A DNA stretch of 11,430 bases, taken from positions 1-11,430 of the forward strand of contig DMPD01000159.1 of assembly GCA_003456125.1 (NCBI GenBank), written 5' to 3'. Numbering within the stretch: position 1 is the stretch's first letter; every line of letters starts with the position of its first letter. The notes beneath the pieces were generated by a model. It did no database searches. It was given only the letters and a program-made list of their open reading frames with translations, and had not been told where the DNA came from. This DNA comes from Cyanobacteria bacterium UBA8156. GTDB lineage: Bacteria; Cyanobacteriota; Cyanobacteriia; Pseudanabaenales; Pseudanabaenaceae. The translations under genes and the position numbers were made by a program. This document shows, piece by piece, positions 1 through 5,960 of this stretch.

Positions 1-1320
1 TTTGAATTGCGCCAGGTCACCCTCAACGAAGCCGTGGATATGCCCGCCGCCTACCGCCGGGCGATTGAATTGGCAGGGGCCGGCCTCTGGTCGCCAGCGC
101 TGCAGGAATTTCAGCGGGCCCGGCAGGAGTTGGGGGGGCGCAGCCTGGCCCTTTCCGTGGAAGAACAATACGGCTTGATCGCCGCCCATGCCCGCATTAC
201 TTCGGAACGGGCCAAGCAACCCCAGACCGATTCCGGGATTCGGATTTTGCTGTTGCTGATCGACGGCCAGTGGCAAACCGCCCTCCAACAACTGCGGGAT
301 ACCCCGGCGATCACCGGTAAGGTGGCGGCGGCGTTGCAACGGTACCCCTATTTCGTGCAACCCCGGGCCATCGCGGCGGTGAAGGTGAGCAACACCGAAG
401 AAGCGGTGGTGTGGGGGGCCCTGCTGGAGATGTACCAGAATGGCTATCGGGCGGCCCGGGAGGGCTTAGCCCAACGGCAACAGGAAACCGCCCAACGGCT
501 GGCGATTTTGCAGGAACTGGATGTGCTGCCCCTGACGGCCCGGGTGACGGCACTGTTTGGCGAGGTTTCGCCGTGGAACGGCAATCTGGAGGTGTGGGAT
601 TTGCCGCCGGGCAGTTTGCCACCGGGGGAAACCTGGTACGAAGTGGAGGTGATGGCCCTGCAAACCGCCGAGGATTGGCAATTGGAACCCATCGCCGAAT
701 TGGGCCGGCGATCGCCCAAGGCCGTGTGGCGCGGTCTGGGCCTGGACAACAACGGGGCTTTGGCTGCCACGACGGTGGATGCCGATGGCTTTGCCCGGGG
801 AGCACTGTTGCAGGCGCGATCGCTGCAGGTGGACGGGGCCGGCCGGGTACGGGTGTTGGCCACCGGCAGCCGGGATTTGCTGGACAGCGGCACCCCTTTG
901 GCGGCCTACAGCAACAGCTTGGCCTTCAATACCGCCAACGAACGGGTAGGAGCCTTCAGCCTGCCGGAACCGATTCGCCGGCAAATGGCAGACGCCCTGT
1001 ACCGGGACTTGCAAGCCCTGGGGGATGTCTCCTTAAGTCGCGAAGCCTTTGCCGATCAATTTCAGCGCTGGAACCTCAGCCAAACCGATGCCAACGGCGA
1101 TGGCCGCCCCGATTGGCTCTTGGAAATCGATCGCCTGAAAATTGATGTGGGCGATCGCCCCTACCCCGCCATTGCGGTGTTTGATGGGACGGGTACCCTC
1201 CTCTACAGCGATTTGCGCCCCGAGAACCAAACTTCCCGCCGCTGGGTCACCCTCTTGGCGGGGAACCGGGCCCTGGTGCGAGAAGGCGATCGCTACCGGA
1301 TTCAGCCCATCCTGCCATGA
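1..1320 (+). CDS. Hypothetical protein, 3' part (5' end outside window)
   Basis: The frame is open to base 1 (it begins Phe-Glu-Leu-Arg), so the true start is probably upstream; a TTG at 7 is possible but has no visible ribosome site. About 439 residues are visible. The first 170 or so (to about base 510) look all-helical and rich in Ala, Gln, Leu and Arg, as in TPR-like or other helical-repeat proteins. A segment richer in beta-type residues follows, with Trp-Tyr-Glu-Val-Glu-Val and Gly-rich turns. Near the C-terminus, 1087-1113 encodes DANGDGRPD, an EF-hand or FG-GAP-like calcium loop, though the usual Glu at loop position 12 falls one residue late. I see no membrane segment in the visible part. 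The stop overlaps the next start by ATGA (1317-1320), so the two are probably co-translated. I do not recognise the family. The reading frame is well supported; any function would be a guess. Confidence 0.8.
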   Translation, partial: FELRQVTLNEAVDMPAAYRRAIELAGAGLWSPALQEFQRARQELGGRSLALSVEEQYGLIAAHARITSERAKQPQTDSGIRILLLLIDGQWQTALQQLRDTPAITGKVAAALQRYPYFVQPRAIAAVKVSNTEEAVVWGALLEMYQNGYRAAREGLAQRQQETAQRLAILQELDVLPLTARVTALFGEVSPWNGNLEVWDLPPGSLPPGETWYEVEVMALQTAEDWQLEPIAELGRRSPKAVWRGLGLDNNGALAATTVDADGFARGALLQARSLQVDGAGRVRVLATGSRDLLDSGTPLAAYSNSLAFNTANERVGAFSLPEPIRRQMADALYRDLQALGDVSLSREAFADQFQRWNLSQTDANGDGRPDWLLEIDRLKIDVGDRPYPAIAVFDGTGTLLYSDLRPENQTSRRWVTLLAGNRALVREGDRYRIQPILP

Positions 1321-1745
1321 AAATCCTCTGGATACTTGGGGTTTTGCTGCTGACCCTATCCCCGACCGCCATCCAAGATTTCATTCGTCAAAATGAGGCA
1401 GCGGCCAACGCCCGCGATGTAGCCGCCATGGTGCGCTTTTTTGCCCCGACGGCCACCATTACCCTGGCCCAACCGGACGGCAACCCCGTCACCCTAAACG
1501 TTCCCCAATACCAAGCCCTGTTGCAGCGGGTGATGCCCCAATACCGCTCCTACCGCAACCGCATGGTGGTTAGCGCCTGGCACCAAACCGGCGATCGCAT
1601 CCAAGTCAACGGCACCACCTACGAGGCGATCGACAGTCCCCGCCTCAACGCCGCCGCCAATTGGGAAGCCGAAGTGCAACAAAACGGCGATCGCCTGCAA
1701 TTCACCCGGGTACGGGCCTACTTCTCCCAGGCTTTTGGTTCTTAA
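1317..1745 (+). CDS. Small exported NTF2/SnoaL-like protein
   Basis: A 142-residue protein. Residues 1-18 form a short hydrophobic leader (Lys2, then Ile-Leu-Trp-Ile-Leu-Gly-Val-Leu-Leu-Leu) that looks like a Sec signal peptide or a membrane anchor. The rest has the pattern of the NTF2-like/SnoaL superfamily: a first helix with Asp-Phe-Ile-Arg-Gln near 21-25, then a segment of the type NARDVAAMVRFFAPTATI (31-48), where 'Phe-Phe-Ala-Pro-Thr-Ala' is the usual helix-to-strand turn, then alternating strands to the end. Such proteins form a cone-shaped pocket, used by some members as an enzyme site and by others for binding; no catalytic residues can be assigned here. The start at 1317 overlaps the upstream stop as ATGA and has no clear Shine-Dalgarno, consistent with translational coupling. 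The fold call is moderately sure; the substrate is unknown. Confidence 0.8.
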   Translation: MKILWILGVLLLTLSPTAIQDFIRQNEAAANARDVAAMVRFFAPTATITLAQPDGNPVTLNVPQYQALLQRVMPQYRSYRNRMVVSAWHQTGDRIQVNGTTYEAIDSPRLNAAANWEAEVQQNGDRLQFTRVRAYFSQAFGS

Positions 1746-1797
1746 GCCACAGGCAAGAGGTTACAGGGAACAGCTGCCATGCCACGGTGCGCCATCC

Positions 1798-1861
1798 CCC
1801 TCACCCTAAATCCCTTCCGAGCTCCCCTCTCCCGCACTGGGAAAGGGGCTGGAGGTGAGGG
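1798..1861. repeat. REP-like imperfect palindrome in convergent gap
   Basis: The gap between the + gene ending at 1745 and the - gene ending at 1899 holds a nested palindrome. The outer arms CCCTCACC (1798-1805) and GGTGAGGG (1854-1861) pair perfectly. Inside, 1824-1833 pairs with 1839-1848 with one mismatch (1829/1843) around the five-base loop GCACT. No T-run follows on either strand, so it is not a classic intrinsic terminator, but its place between two converging genes suits a transcription end or RNA-stabilising element. From memory, GC-rich 'CCCTCACCC...GGGTGAGGG' palindromes are dispersed between genes in many cyanobacteria and other bacteria; I could not search for further copies. Confidence 0.7.
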
Positions 1862-1898
1862 TTAAACCCTTGGGGGTCTGTTTGCTACCAGCCATACA

Positions 1899-3275
1899 TC
1901 AAAATTCCGGGCGGTCAAACGGATCGGGCGAGAGATCGGGATAGGTATCCATCCGGCCGGGGATGGGGTGGCGCGCTGGCTGCAACCCCGCCAACACCCG
2001 CGATAGTTGCAAAGCGTCGAGGGATAGCCGGGACTCCCGCACCTTATGCCAAACCGATCGCCCCATCAGCACCCCCCGGCTGCGACGCTCCGCACCAATT
2101 TCTTCCAGATAGGCTTCCCGTTCGCTTTGGTAGTCGGTCGAAGTCACCTGAAAATCGCGTCGGGGCAAATCCGCGGCTTGGGCCACCACCCGCGCCACCG
2201 TGACCAACAGTTCCGGGTACAGCCAGGTGTAGGCCGGATGCACCGTCAGCGAACAGCGGTGGGGGGACACCGGGCCCCGATCGCGTCCGCGATTCAACAA
2301 CACGGCAAAATAGCCGATCGCCGCCTTGCGCTGGGCCTCATACACATAACCGGACACCTCTTGGGTGCCCGCCAACAGGTGCTGGGTATGGGCGATCGCC
2401 TTCTCCCACAGATTCACCCGAAAATCGCAGGCACTCAGATCGTACACTTGACGGATTTGGGGGGGCATCGCCGCCGTATCGAGCTGGTACAACAGCGCCG
2501 CTTCGGCATTGTCCACCGGCCAACAGTTGGGGAGATGGGGTTCCCGCGCCGCCAGCTGCTCCGTGAGGGCCGCCGACACCACCCAGGTGCTGACATGGGA
2601 CAACGGCTGAAACCCGTTGTGGCGATACAACGCCATCTCATCCCGATCGCTTTCATCTACCCCCAAAACCCAAGTGCGAGCTTCCCAACAGGTTTCCAGA
2701 CTGTGGCGAATGAGTTGGGTACCCACCTGGAAAAAGTCCAGTCCCTTGGCCACCAGCAACCGCTCGATCTGCCAAGTGCTGCGGCTGCGGTTGTAGGCCG
2801 AAACCTGGATCGCGCCGACCACTGTCCCCCGCAATTCTGCCCCCCGCAATTCCGCAACGTAGGTGCGCGCCACCGGCCACCAAGGATGGGGCAACCACTG
2901 GAGCAACGGCATCGCATGGTGCCAGCGCCGGGCATGGCGCGACAACCCCACGTAGTCTTCCCGCGCTCGGGCCCGTTCCTGATACCTTAACCCCGCCGCG
3001 TGGGTCTGAAACCCCGCCGCATGTACCGGAGGCAGGGCAATGGAAGATACTGTCTCGGATTCTGTTTCAGATTCCGTCTCCGACTCCGGCAATCGGGCCT
3101 CTAACCCAGACATCTCCAGCCCAGACACCTCTAACCCAGATAAAGGAGCCTCCAGCTCCGACAGGGCGGCCTCCGACAGAGCGGCCTCCGACAGGGCGGC
3201 CGAGGTATAAAGCTGGTGCAAAGCGTACAGGTCTCGCTGATCGGCGGCCCGAATGTGGATGCCTGCGAGGTTCAT
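1899..3275 (-). CDS. GNAT-family acetyltransferase-like protein, two-lobed, with N-terminal repeat insert
   Basis: A 458-residue protein. Residues 5-25 fit the first strand and helix of a GNAT domain. Residues 26-80 are a low-complexity insert: AALSE three times (26-40), SGLE-type five-residue units (46-60) and ESET three times (64-75). The fold resumes near 95, with strands around 138-158, then Gln169-Ile-Glu-Arg-Leu-Leu-Val-Ala and a helix, then an Asp-Glu-Ser and Leu-Tyr-x-x-x-Gly-Phe segment (207-222) typical of GNAT motif B. The acetyl-CoA loop (normally Gln/Arg-x-x-Gly-x-Gly/Ala) reads only Gln-Val-Gly-Thr near 183-186, so activity is uncertain. Residues 305-415 look like a second GNAT-like half ending in Met-Gly-Arg-Ser-Val-Trp-His-Lys. 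A substrate cannot be assigned. The ATG at 3275 lies 27 bases after the upstream gene on the same strand, suggesting one transcript. No strong Shine-Dalgarno is visible. Confidence 0.8.
   Translation of the reverse strand: MNLAGIHIRAADQRDLYALHQLYTSAALSEAALSEAALSELEAPLSGLEVSGLEMSGLEARLPESETESETESETVSSIALPPVHAAGFQTHAAGLRYQERARAREDYVGLSRHARRWHHAMPLLQWLPHPWWPVARTYVAELRGAELRGTVVGAIQVSAYNRSRSTWQIERLLVAKGLDFFQVGTQLIRHSLETCWEARTWVLGVDESDRDEMALYRHNGFQPLSHVSTWVVSAALTEQLAAREPHLPNCWPVDNAEAALLYQLDTAAMPPQIRQVYDLSACDFRVNLWEKAIAHTQHLLAGTQEVSGYVYEAQRKAAIGYFAVLLNRGRDRGPVSPHRCSLTVHPAYTWLYPELLVTVARVVAQAADLPRRDFQVTSTDYQSEREAYLEEIGAERRSRGVLMGRSVWHKVRESRLSLDALQLSRVLAGLQPARHPIPGRMDTYPDLSPDPFDRPEF
2826..2855. repeat. 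15-bp tandem duplication inside the GNAT-like gene
   Basis: Units 2826-2840 and 2841-2855 read CCCCCGCAATTCTGC and CCCCCGCAATTCCGC, one mismatch, encoding AELRG twice (residues 141-150). Unlike the N-terminal arrays, this duplication lies within the predicted GNAT core, at the turn before the strand TVVGAIQV. Confidence 0.95.
3051..3140. repeat. Older in-frame tandem repeats (15-bp and 12-bp periods) in the GNAT-like gene
   Basis: Two further arrays lie beside the AALSE units. At 3096-3140 there are three diverged 15-bp units, most ending in CCCAGA on the + strand, encoding SGLEV, SGLEM and SGLEA. At 3051-3086 there are three 12-bp units encoding ESET three times. Many differences between units are synonymous, so the peptide repeat is better kept than the DNA repeat. 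Confidence 0.9.
3156..3200. repeat. 15-bp tandem repeat, three units, inside the GNAT-like gene
   Basis: Units at 3156-3170, 3171-3185 and 3186-3200 read CTCCGACAGGGCGGC on the + strand, the middle one differing by a single G-to-A. They encode AALSE three times (residues 26-40). The near-identity at every codon position points to recent duplication. Confidence 0.95.
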
Positions 3276-3277
3276 AT

Positions 3278-3289
3278 TCGCACGTGCGA
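3278..3289. promoter_or_regulatory. 12-bp perfect palindrome just upstream of the GNAT-like start
   Basis: TCGCACGTGCGA is a perfect inverted repeat in the 27-base gap between two - strand genes, 2 bases from the ATG of the GNAT-like gene. It could be a regulator-binding site or an RNA hairpin over the ribosome site, or a chance palindrome in GC-rich DNA. No protein is known to me that would claim it. Confidence 0.35.
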
Positions 3290-3302
3290 TCTTAAGTTGG
3301 CC

Positions 3303-3776
3303 TCACTCTACCACAAAGAATACGCCGCCAGCTTGGGCTTGGACGTAGGGCCGCAACCGGGCAATCCATTCTTCGCCCCCAAGATGGTCGATCCCGGTTT
3401 CTTGGGCCATGTGCGTTAGCACGGGCAACAACCCCACCACCGATCGCAGCAGGAATTTTTCGGAACCCGAGAGGGCGGCTTGGCCAATGTCGTCGGGGCG
3501 ATCGTCGGGGAAGGCCTCAGCCCGATCGTCGGTAACCAACAGCTTGGCGGTGCCCGTCTCCCGCCGTTGGGCATCGGCTTCAAACCATTGAATCACCTGG
3601 GGGCGGGTGAGGTGGGCCATCGGTATCCCCAAATCCGCCGCGATCGCCTGCAACACCCGCACCCCGTGGAGGGCAATGCGCAACAGAAAGCGCTCTTGGC
3701 TGCTGCCCCCCCCCGCCTCAATGGCGGCTATTTCCGCCGGTGTGACCAAATTGGAATCGCTCACAGGGGTTTGCAC
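3303..3776 (-). CDS. Hypothetical protein with internal duplication
   Basis: A 157-residue soluble protein from a GTG at 3776; a second GTG at 3764 would drop four residues, and neither has a visible Shine-Dalgarno. The family is not recognised. Two segments resemble each other: residues 28-51 (ERFLLR...VL..IA...GI) and 106-129 (EKFLLR...VL..MA...GI). I count 10 identities in 24 aligned positions plus Arg/Lys, Ile/Met and Asp/Glu swaps, and both are followed by His-Leu. Each looks amphipathic-helical. An acidic, proline-containing linker (about 83-97) joins the halves, and the C-terminus ends in hydrophobic Gly-Val-Phe-Phe-Val-Val-Glu. No catalytic motif is visible. It is the first gene of a - strand pair, 27 bases ahead of the GNAT-like gene, so the two may work together. 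Coding sequence includes a run of nine C (3706-3714). Confidence 0.75.
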   Translation of the reverse strand: MQTPVSDSNLVTPAEIAAIEAGGGSSQERFLLRIALHGVRVLQAIAADLGIPMAHLTRPQVIQWFEADAQRRETGTAKLLVTDDRAEAFPDDRPDDIGQAALSGSEKFLLRSVVGLLPVLTHMAQETGIDHLGGEEWIARLRPYVQAQAGGVFFVVE

Positions 3777-3800
3777 ATTTTGGTAAATGTCTTTATATTA

Positions 3801-3818
3801 AGGGTTGGATACAACCTT
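3801..3818. other. Small hairpin in the leader of the - strand pair
   Basis: Bases 3801-3807 pair with 3812-3818 (one G-U type pair) around the loop GATA, with GGTTG/CAACC as the perfect core. On the - strand it lies about 25 bases before the GTG at 3776, so it would sit in the 5' leader. No T-run follows on either strand. Its function is unknown. Confidence 0.4.
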
Positions 3819-3960
3819 CGCTGAGGAAACCCTAGCCTTCGTAACTTTTTTGAGCGCGTTTTCCATACCTTTTTGGCTTGTTCTTTTTGGGCTAAGTTTT
3901 GAGATGGGTTTTGGCAGAGGGCTGTGCTTTGGGGGCTTGCCCGTAGAGCCACCCGTAGGG

Positions 3961-4020
3961 TCAAGTTGCTTAAAGTTAAGTTGCTCAGGGTCAAGTTGCT
4001 CAGGGTCAAGCGGCTTGGTC
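3961..4020. repeat. 15-bp tandem array, four units, intergenic
   Basis: Units start at 3961, 3976, 3991 and 4006. The two middle units read TTAAGTTGCTCAGGG and TCAAGTTGCTCAGGG; the outer two are more diverged but keep the leading TCAAG. The array is not a CRISPR, since there are no spacers. It is not the same sequence as the 15-bp units in the GNAT-like gene, though the period is the same. Confidence 0.9.
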
Positions 4021-4060
4021 CCAGGCGATCGCGGCGTGAAATTCTATTTTTTGGTAGTAG

Positions 4061-4084
4061 CCCCGTCTTTTTGGCGGGGTTTTT
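4061..4084 (+). terminator. Intrinsic terminator-like hairpin upstream of the HNH gene
   Basis: CCCCGTC (4061-4067) pairs with GGCGGGG (4073-4079), seven pairs including one G-T, around a five-T loop. Five T follow at 4080-4084. This has the form of an intrinsic terminator on the + strand only; the - strand complement has no T-run. No + strand gene is seen upstream of it until 1745, and it lies 26 bases before the HNH start, so it may end an unrecognised + strand RNA or act as an attenuator in the HNH leader. Confidence 0.6.
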
Positions 4085-4094
4085 GGTATCGGTT

Positions 4095-4100
4095 GGGAGG
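4095..4100 (+). promoter_or_regulatory. Ribosome binding site of the HNH gene
   Basis: GGGAGG lies 10 bases before the ATG at 4111. It supports that ATG as the start and, with the terminator-like hairpin ending at 4084, leaves little room for a separate promoter between them. Confidence 0.5.
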
Positions 4101-4110
4101 GTAGCAGGCG

Positions 4111-4635
4111 ATGACCTATGCAGGAGAAGCCGACGTTTTGCAGCAAAGCGTGGTGGTGTTTTCGCAAAACTACTTGCCCATTGGCAGCATCAACATCAAG
4201 CGGGCGATCGCCCTGTTGGTGGCGGGGCGGGCGGAACCGTTGGCAATGTTCAGCCGGTTTGAGTGGCAGGTGCGATCGCCCCGGATTACGTTGCGGGTGC
4301 CGGAGTGCATCCGGTTACTGGTAGGCAAGACCGAACGCCATTGGAAAGCGCCACCGGTCTCTCGGCGGGCGGTGTTTCGCCGGGACGGCCACGCCTGTCA
4401 ATACTGCGGCAGCCTTAAAAAATTGACCATCGATCACATTGTGCCGCGGTCGCGGGGGGGGCCCCACACCTGGGAAAACGTGATCACGGCCTGCGAACCC
4501 TGCAACCTGAAAAAAGGCGATCGCCTGCCCCATGAAGCGGGGATGCCGCTGCGATCGCGGCCGAAGGCACCGGCCCATCCCGCCGTAGCCTTTGCCGAAC
4601 ATTTTTGGCGACAACACGCCCTGGCGGAAGATTAG
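4111..4635 (+). CDS. HNH endonuclease family protein
   Basis: A 174-residue protein. The C-terminal half carries an HNH nuclease domain of the McrA/group II intron type: Cys96-Gln-Tyr-Cys99 and Cys128-Glu-Pro-Cys131 are the zinc-holding pairs, Asp108-His109 in TIDHIVPRSRGG gives the first catalytic His, and Trp121-Glu-Asn123 carries the Asn of the motif. The N-terminal part (QNYLPIGSINIKRAIALLVAGRAEPL, about 19-44) matches the leader of a stand-alone HNH family common in cyanobacteria and Deinococcus, where the role is not established. No methylase, restriction, Cas or TnpB partner is adjacent, so a restriction or CRISPR role is not supported. The ATG at 4111 has GGGAGG upstream. All metal and catalytic residues are intact, so it is probably an active metal-dependent DNA nuclease. 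It ends about 18 bases before mraY on the same strand. Confidence 0.93.
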   Translation: MTYAGEADVLQQSVVVFSQNYLPIGSINIKRAIALLVAGRAEPLAMFSRFEWQVRSPRITLRVPECIRLLVGKTERHWKAPPVSRRAVFRRDGHACQYCGSLKKLTIDHIVPRSRGGPHTWENVITACEPCNLKKGDRLPHEAGMPLRSRPKAPAHPAVAFAEHFWRQHALAED

Positions 4636-4656
4636 CCCGTATATTGTTGAGCGGTG

Positions 4657-5754
4657 ATGGGGAGACGGGCGGTGGACGGAAACGCAAAACCAGGAGTGAC
4701 CTTGTCCACACGGTGGACGGGTTTTCAGTTAATGCTGGCGGTGGATGCAGCAGTGGTGGCGCTGCTGATGGTGGAGCAGATTTTGCAGGGGGGGACCCTG
4801 TGGCTGCCCTTGGCGGGGGCCCTGGCGGCGGTGGCCCTGGCGGGGGTGTGGTGTGTACCCGTCCTGCGGTTCTGGAAAACGGGCCAAATCATTCGGGAAG
4901 AGGGGCCCCAATCCCACAAGGTGAAGGGGGGCACCCCCACCATGGGGGGGCTGTATGTGGTGCCGGTGGCGATCGCCGTGGGCTGGGCTTTGGGGGCTTG
5001 GCAGGGGGATGCCCTAGCGGCCGGTCTGTTGACGTTGGCGTTTGGAGCGGTGGGCTGGCTCGACGATTGGCAAGTACTGCGCCGCAAGTCCAACAAGGGC
5101 ATTTCACCGCGGTTAAAGCTGGGGCTCTTGGCGATCGCCACGGCGGCTTTTTGTCTGTGGCTGGGCTGGGCCCATCCCGAGGTGACAACGGTATCCCTCC
5201 CCTGGGGCGGGCAGTGGGCCCTGGGGTGGGCGTTTTGGCCCCTGGCAGCCTTTGCGTTGTTGGGCAGCAGCAATGCCACCAACCTCACCGATGGCTTGGA
5301 CGGTTTGGCCGGCGGCACCGGGGCGATCGCCCTGACGGGTTTGGCCGTGTTGTTGGCCCCGGCCCAGCCGGAGTTGGCGGCCTTGGCGGCGGCTTTGGCG
5401 GGGGGATACCTCGGTTTCCTGGTGGCCAATCGCCATCCGGCCCGGGTGTTTATGGGCGATACCGGTTCTTTGGCCCTGGGGGGAGGACTGGCGGCGATCG
5501 CCTTGGCGGCCGACCAACTGTGGGTATTGCCGGTACTGGGCTTGGTGTTTGTGGGGGAAACCCTCTCGGTGATCTGGCAGGTGACCTACTACAAACTCAC
5601 CAAGGATGAAAACGGTGTGGGCCAGCGTTGGTTTCGGATGGCTCCTTTCCACCACCATTTGGAGTTGGGGGGCTGGTCGGAAACCCAGGTGGTGGCGGCT
5701 TTTTACGCGATGGGCCTGGTGGCGGTAGCCGTTGCCTTGCTGTGGGCGCCCTAG
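4657..5754 (+). CDS. mraY: Phospho-N-acetylmuramoyl-pentapeptide-transferase (MraY)
   Basis: MraY moves phospho-MurNAc-pentapeptide from UDP to undecaprenyl phosphate in the cytoplasmic membrane, making lipid I, the first lipid step of peptidoglycan synthesis. Counting from the GTG at 4654, the family hallmarks are present: GGTPTMGGL (92-100), the Asp137-Asp138 pair in [13 protein letters not shown] (145-153), [13 protein letters not shown] (207-219) with Asp213 and Asp216, FMGDTGS (266-272) with Asp269, and the His333-His334-His335 cluster in PFHHHLE. Several hydrophobic helices between these give the multi-pass membrane fold. The length, about 365 residues, is normal. The start is uncertain: GTG 4654 and ATG 4657 lack a ribosome site, while TTG 4702 follows AGGAG (4692-4696) by five bases and still precedes the first membrane helix. 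It lies outside any division and wall gene cluster here, between the HNH gene and rpmH. Confidence 0.97.
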   Translation: MGRRAVDGNAKPGVTLSTRWTGFQLMLAVDAAVVALLMVEQILQGGTLWLPLAGALAAVALAGVWCVPVLRFWKTGQIIREEGPQSHKVKGGTPTMGGLYVVPVAIAVGWALGAWQGDALAAGLLTLAFGAVGWLDDWQVLRRKSNKGISPRLKLGLLAIATAAFCLWLGWAHPEVTTVSLPWGGQWALGWAFWPLAAFALLGSSNATNLTDGLDGLAGGTGAIALTGLAVLLAPAQPELAALAAALAGGYLGFLVANRHPARVFMGDTGSLALGGGLAAIALAADQLWVLPVLGLVFVGETLSVIWQVTYYKLTKDENGVGQRWFRMAPFHHHLELGGWSETQVVAAFYAMGLVAVAVALLWAP

Positions 5755-5772
5755 AACAACGGGCGGGGAACC

Positions 5773-5781
5773 TGCTACAAT
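5773..5781 (+). promoter_or_regulatory. Extended -10 promoter element for rpmH-rnpA
   Basis: TGCTACAAT between the mraY stop (5754) and the rpmH start (5811) fits an extended -10 box (TGn followed by TACAAT). No good -35 is found at the usual distance (5753-5758 reads AGAACA), which extended -10 promoters can tolerate. It would give a leader of about 20 to 25 bases. Confidence 0.45.
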
Positions 5782-5810
5782 GCAACTTTTGCAAGTACGC
5801 AGAGGGCACC

Positions 5811-5951
5811 ATGACCAAACGCACCTTAGAGGGGACACGCCGCAAGAAACGACGGACATCGGGATTTCGGGCGCGGATGCGTAGCGCCACCGGTCGGCGC
5901 GTAATTCGGACGCGGCGGCGGCGGGGTCGGGCGCGGTTGACGACAGCTTGA
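5811..5951 (+). CDS. rpmH: 50S ribosomal protein bL34
   Basis: A 46-residue, extremely basic protein, a component of the large ribosomal subunit. It matches the family along its whole length: Met-Thr-Lys-Arg-Thr-Leu at the start, then [14 protein letters not shown] (10-23), SATGRRVI (25-32) and a run of Arg and Gly to the end. Length is normal for bL34. AGAGGG at 5801-5806 sits four bases before the ATG, a short but workable ribosome site. The stop is nine bases ahead of rnpA, the usual rpmH-rnpA pair. The choice of Arg over Lys fits the GC-rich genome. Confidence 0.97.
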   Translation: MTKRTLEGTRRKKRRTSGFRARMRSATGRRVIRTRRRRGRARLTTA

Positions 5952-5960
5952 GGGATTCCC

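Larger units (their letters stand above)
3777..4110. other. Divergent intergenic region, T-rich, with repeat array and hairpins
   Basis: This 334-base gap separates the - gene starting at 3776 from the + gene starting at 4111. It is visibly richer in T (on +) than its surroundings, with runs at 3847-3852, 3870-3874 and 4047-4052. It holds a short hairpin (3801-3818), a four-unit 15-bp array (3961-4020), one HIP1 site (4025-4032) and a terminator-like hairpin (4061-4084). Weak open frames cross it on both strands, but they start at TTG and their sequence simply follows the 15-bp array, so I do not call a gene. I found no convincing sigma-70 promoter for either neighbour. Confidence 0.7.

Noticed and set aside
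2046..2990. Long + strand open frame (314 codons) opposite the GNAT-like gene
   Set aside because: It is antisense to a gene with recognisable domain motifs, is rich in His, Pro, Arg and Gly as expected of a GC-rich shadow frame, and shows no family motif.
3777..3960. tRNA, 6S RNA or Yfr-type RNA in the divergent gap
   Set aside because: No cloverleaf, CCA end, or the conserved single-stranded motif of Yfr1 could be found; only short hairpins are visible.
3761..4009. - strand frame starting with SNLTL-type units that look like a pentapeptide-repeat protein
   Set aside because: Only three units, all produced by the 15-bp DNA array; the rest is basic and unpatterned and overlaps the start of the neighbouring gene.
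3961..4020. CRISPR array
   Set aside because: The 15-bp units are contiguous with no spacers and there are no cas genes.
3805..4104. Possible 99-residue + strand protein in the divergent gap, with a hydrophobic start
   Set aside because: It begins at TTG without a ribosome site, runs through the 15-bp array (giving Ser/Cys/Gly repeats) and the terminator-like hairpin, and almost reaches the HNH start.
4111..4635. HNH protein as part of a restriction, IscB or TnpB-like RNA-guided system
   Set aside because: No methylase, RuvC, transposase or target-end repeats are present, and the N-terminal half matches a stand-alone HNH family.
4605..5609. Long + strand open frame (334 codons) overlapping mraY in another frame
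   Set aside because: It is extremely Gly-rich, a typical shadow of Leu/Ala/Val codons in GC-rich DNA, and mraY is certain in the other frame.
5113..5859. Long - strand open frame (248 codons) opposite mraY and rpmH
   Set aside because: It is composed of Gln, Arg, Pro, Gly and His with no motif and lies antisense to two certain genes.
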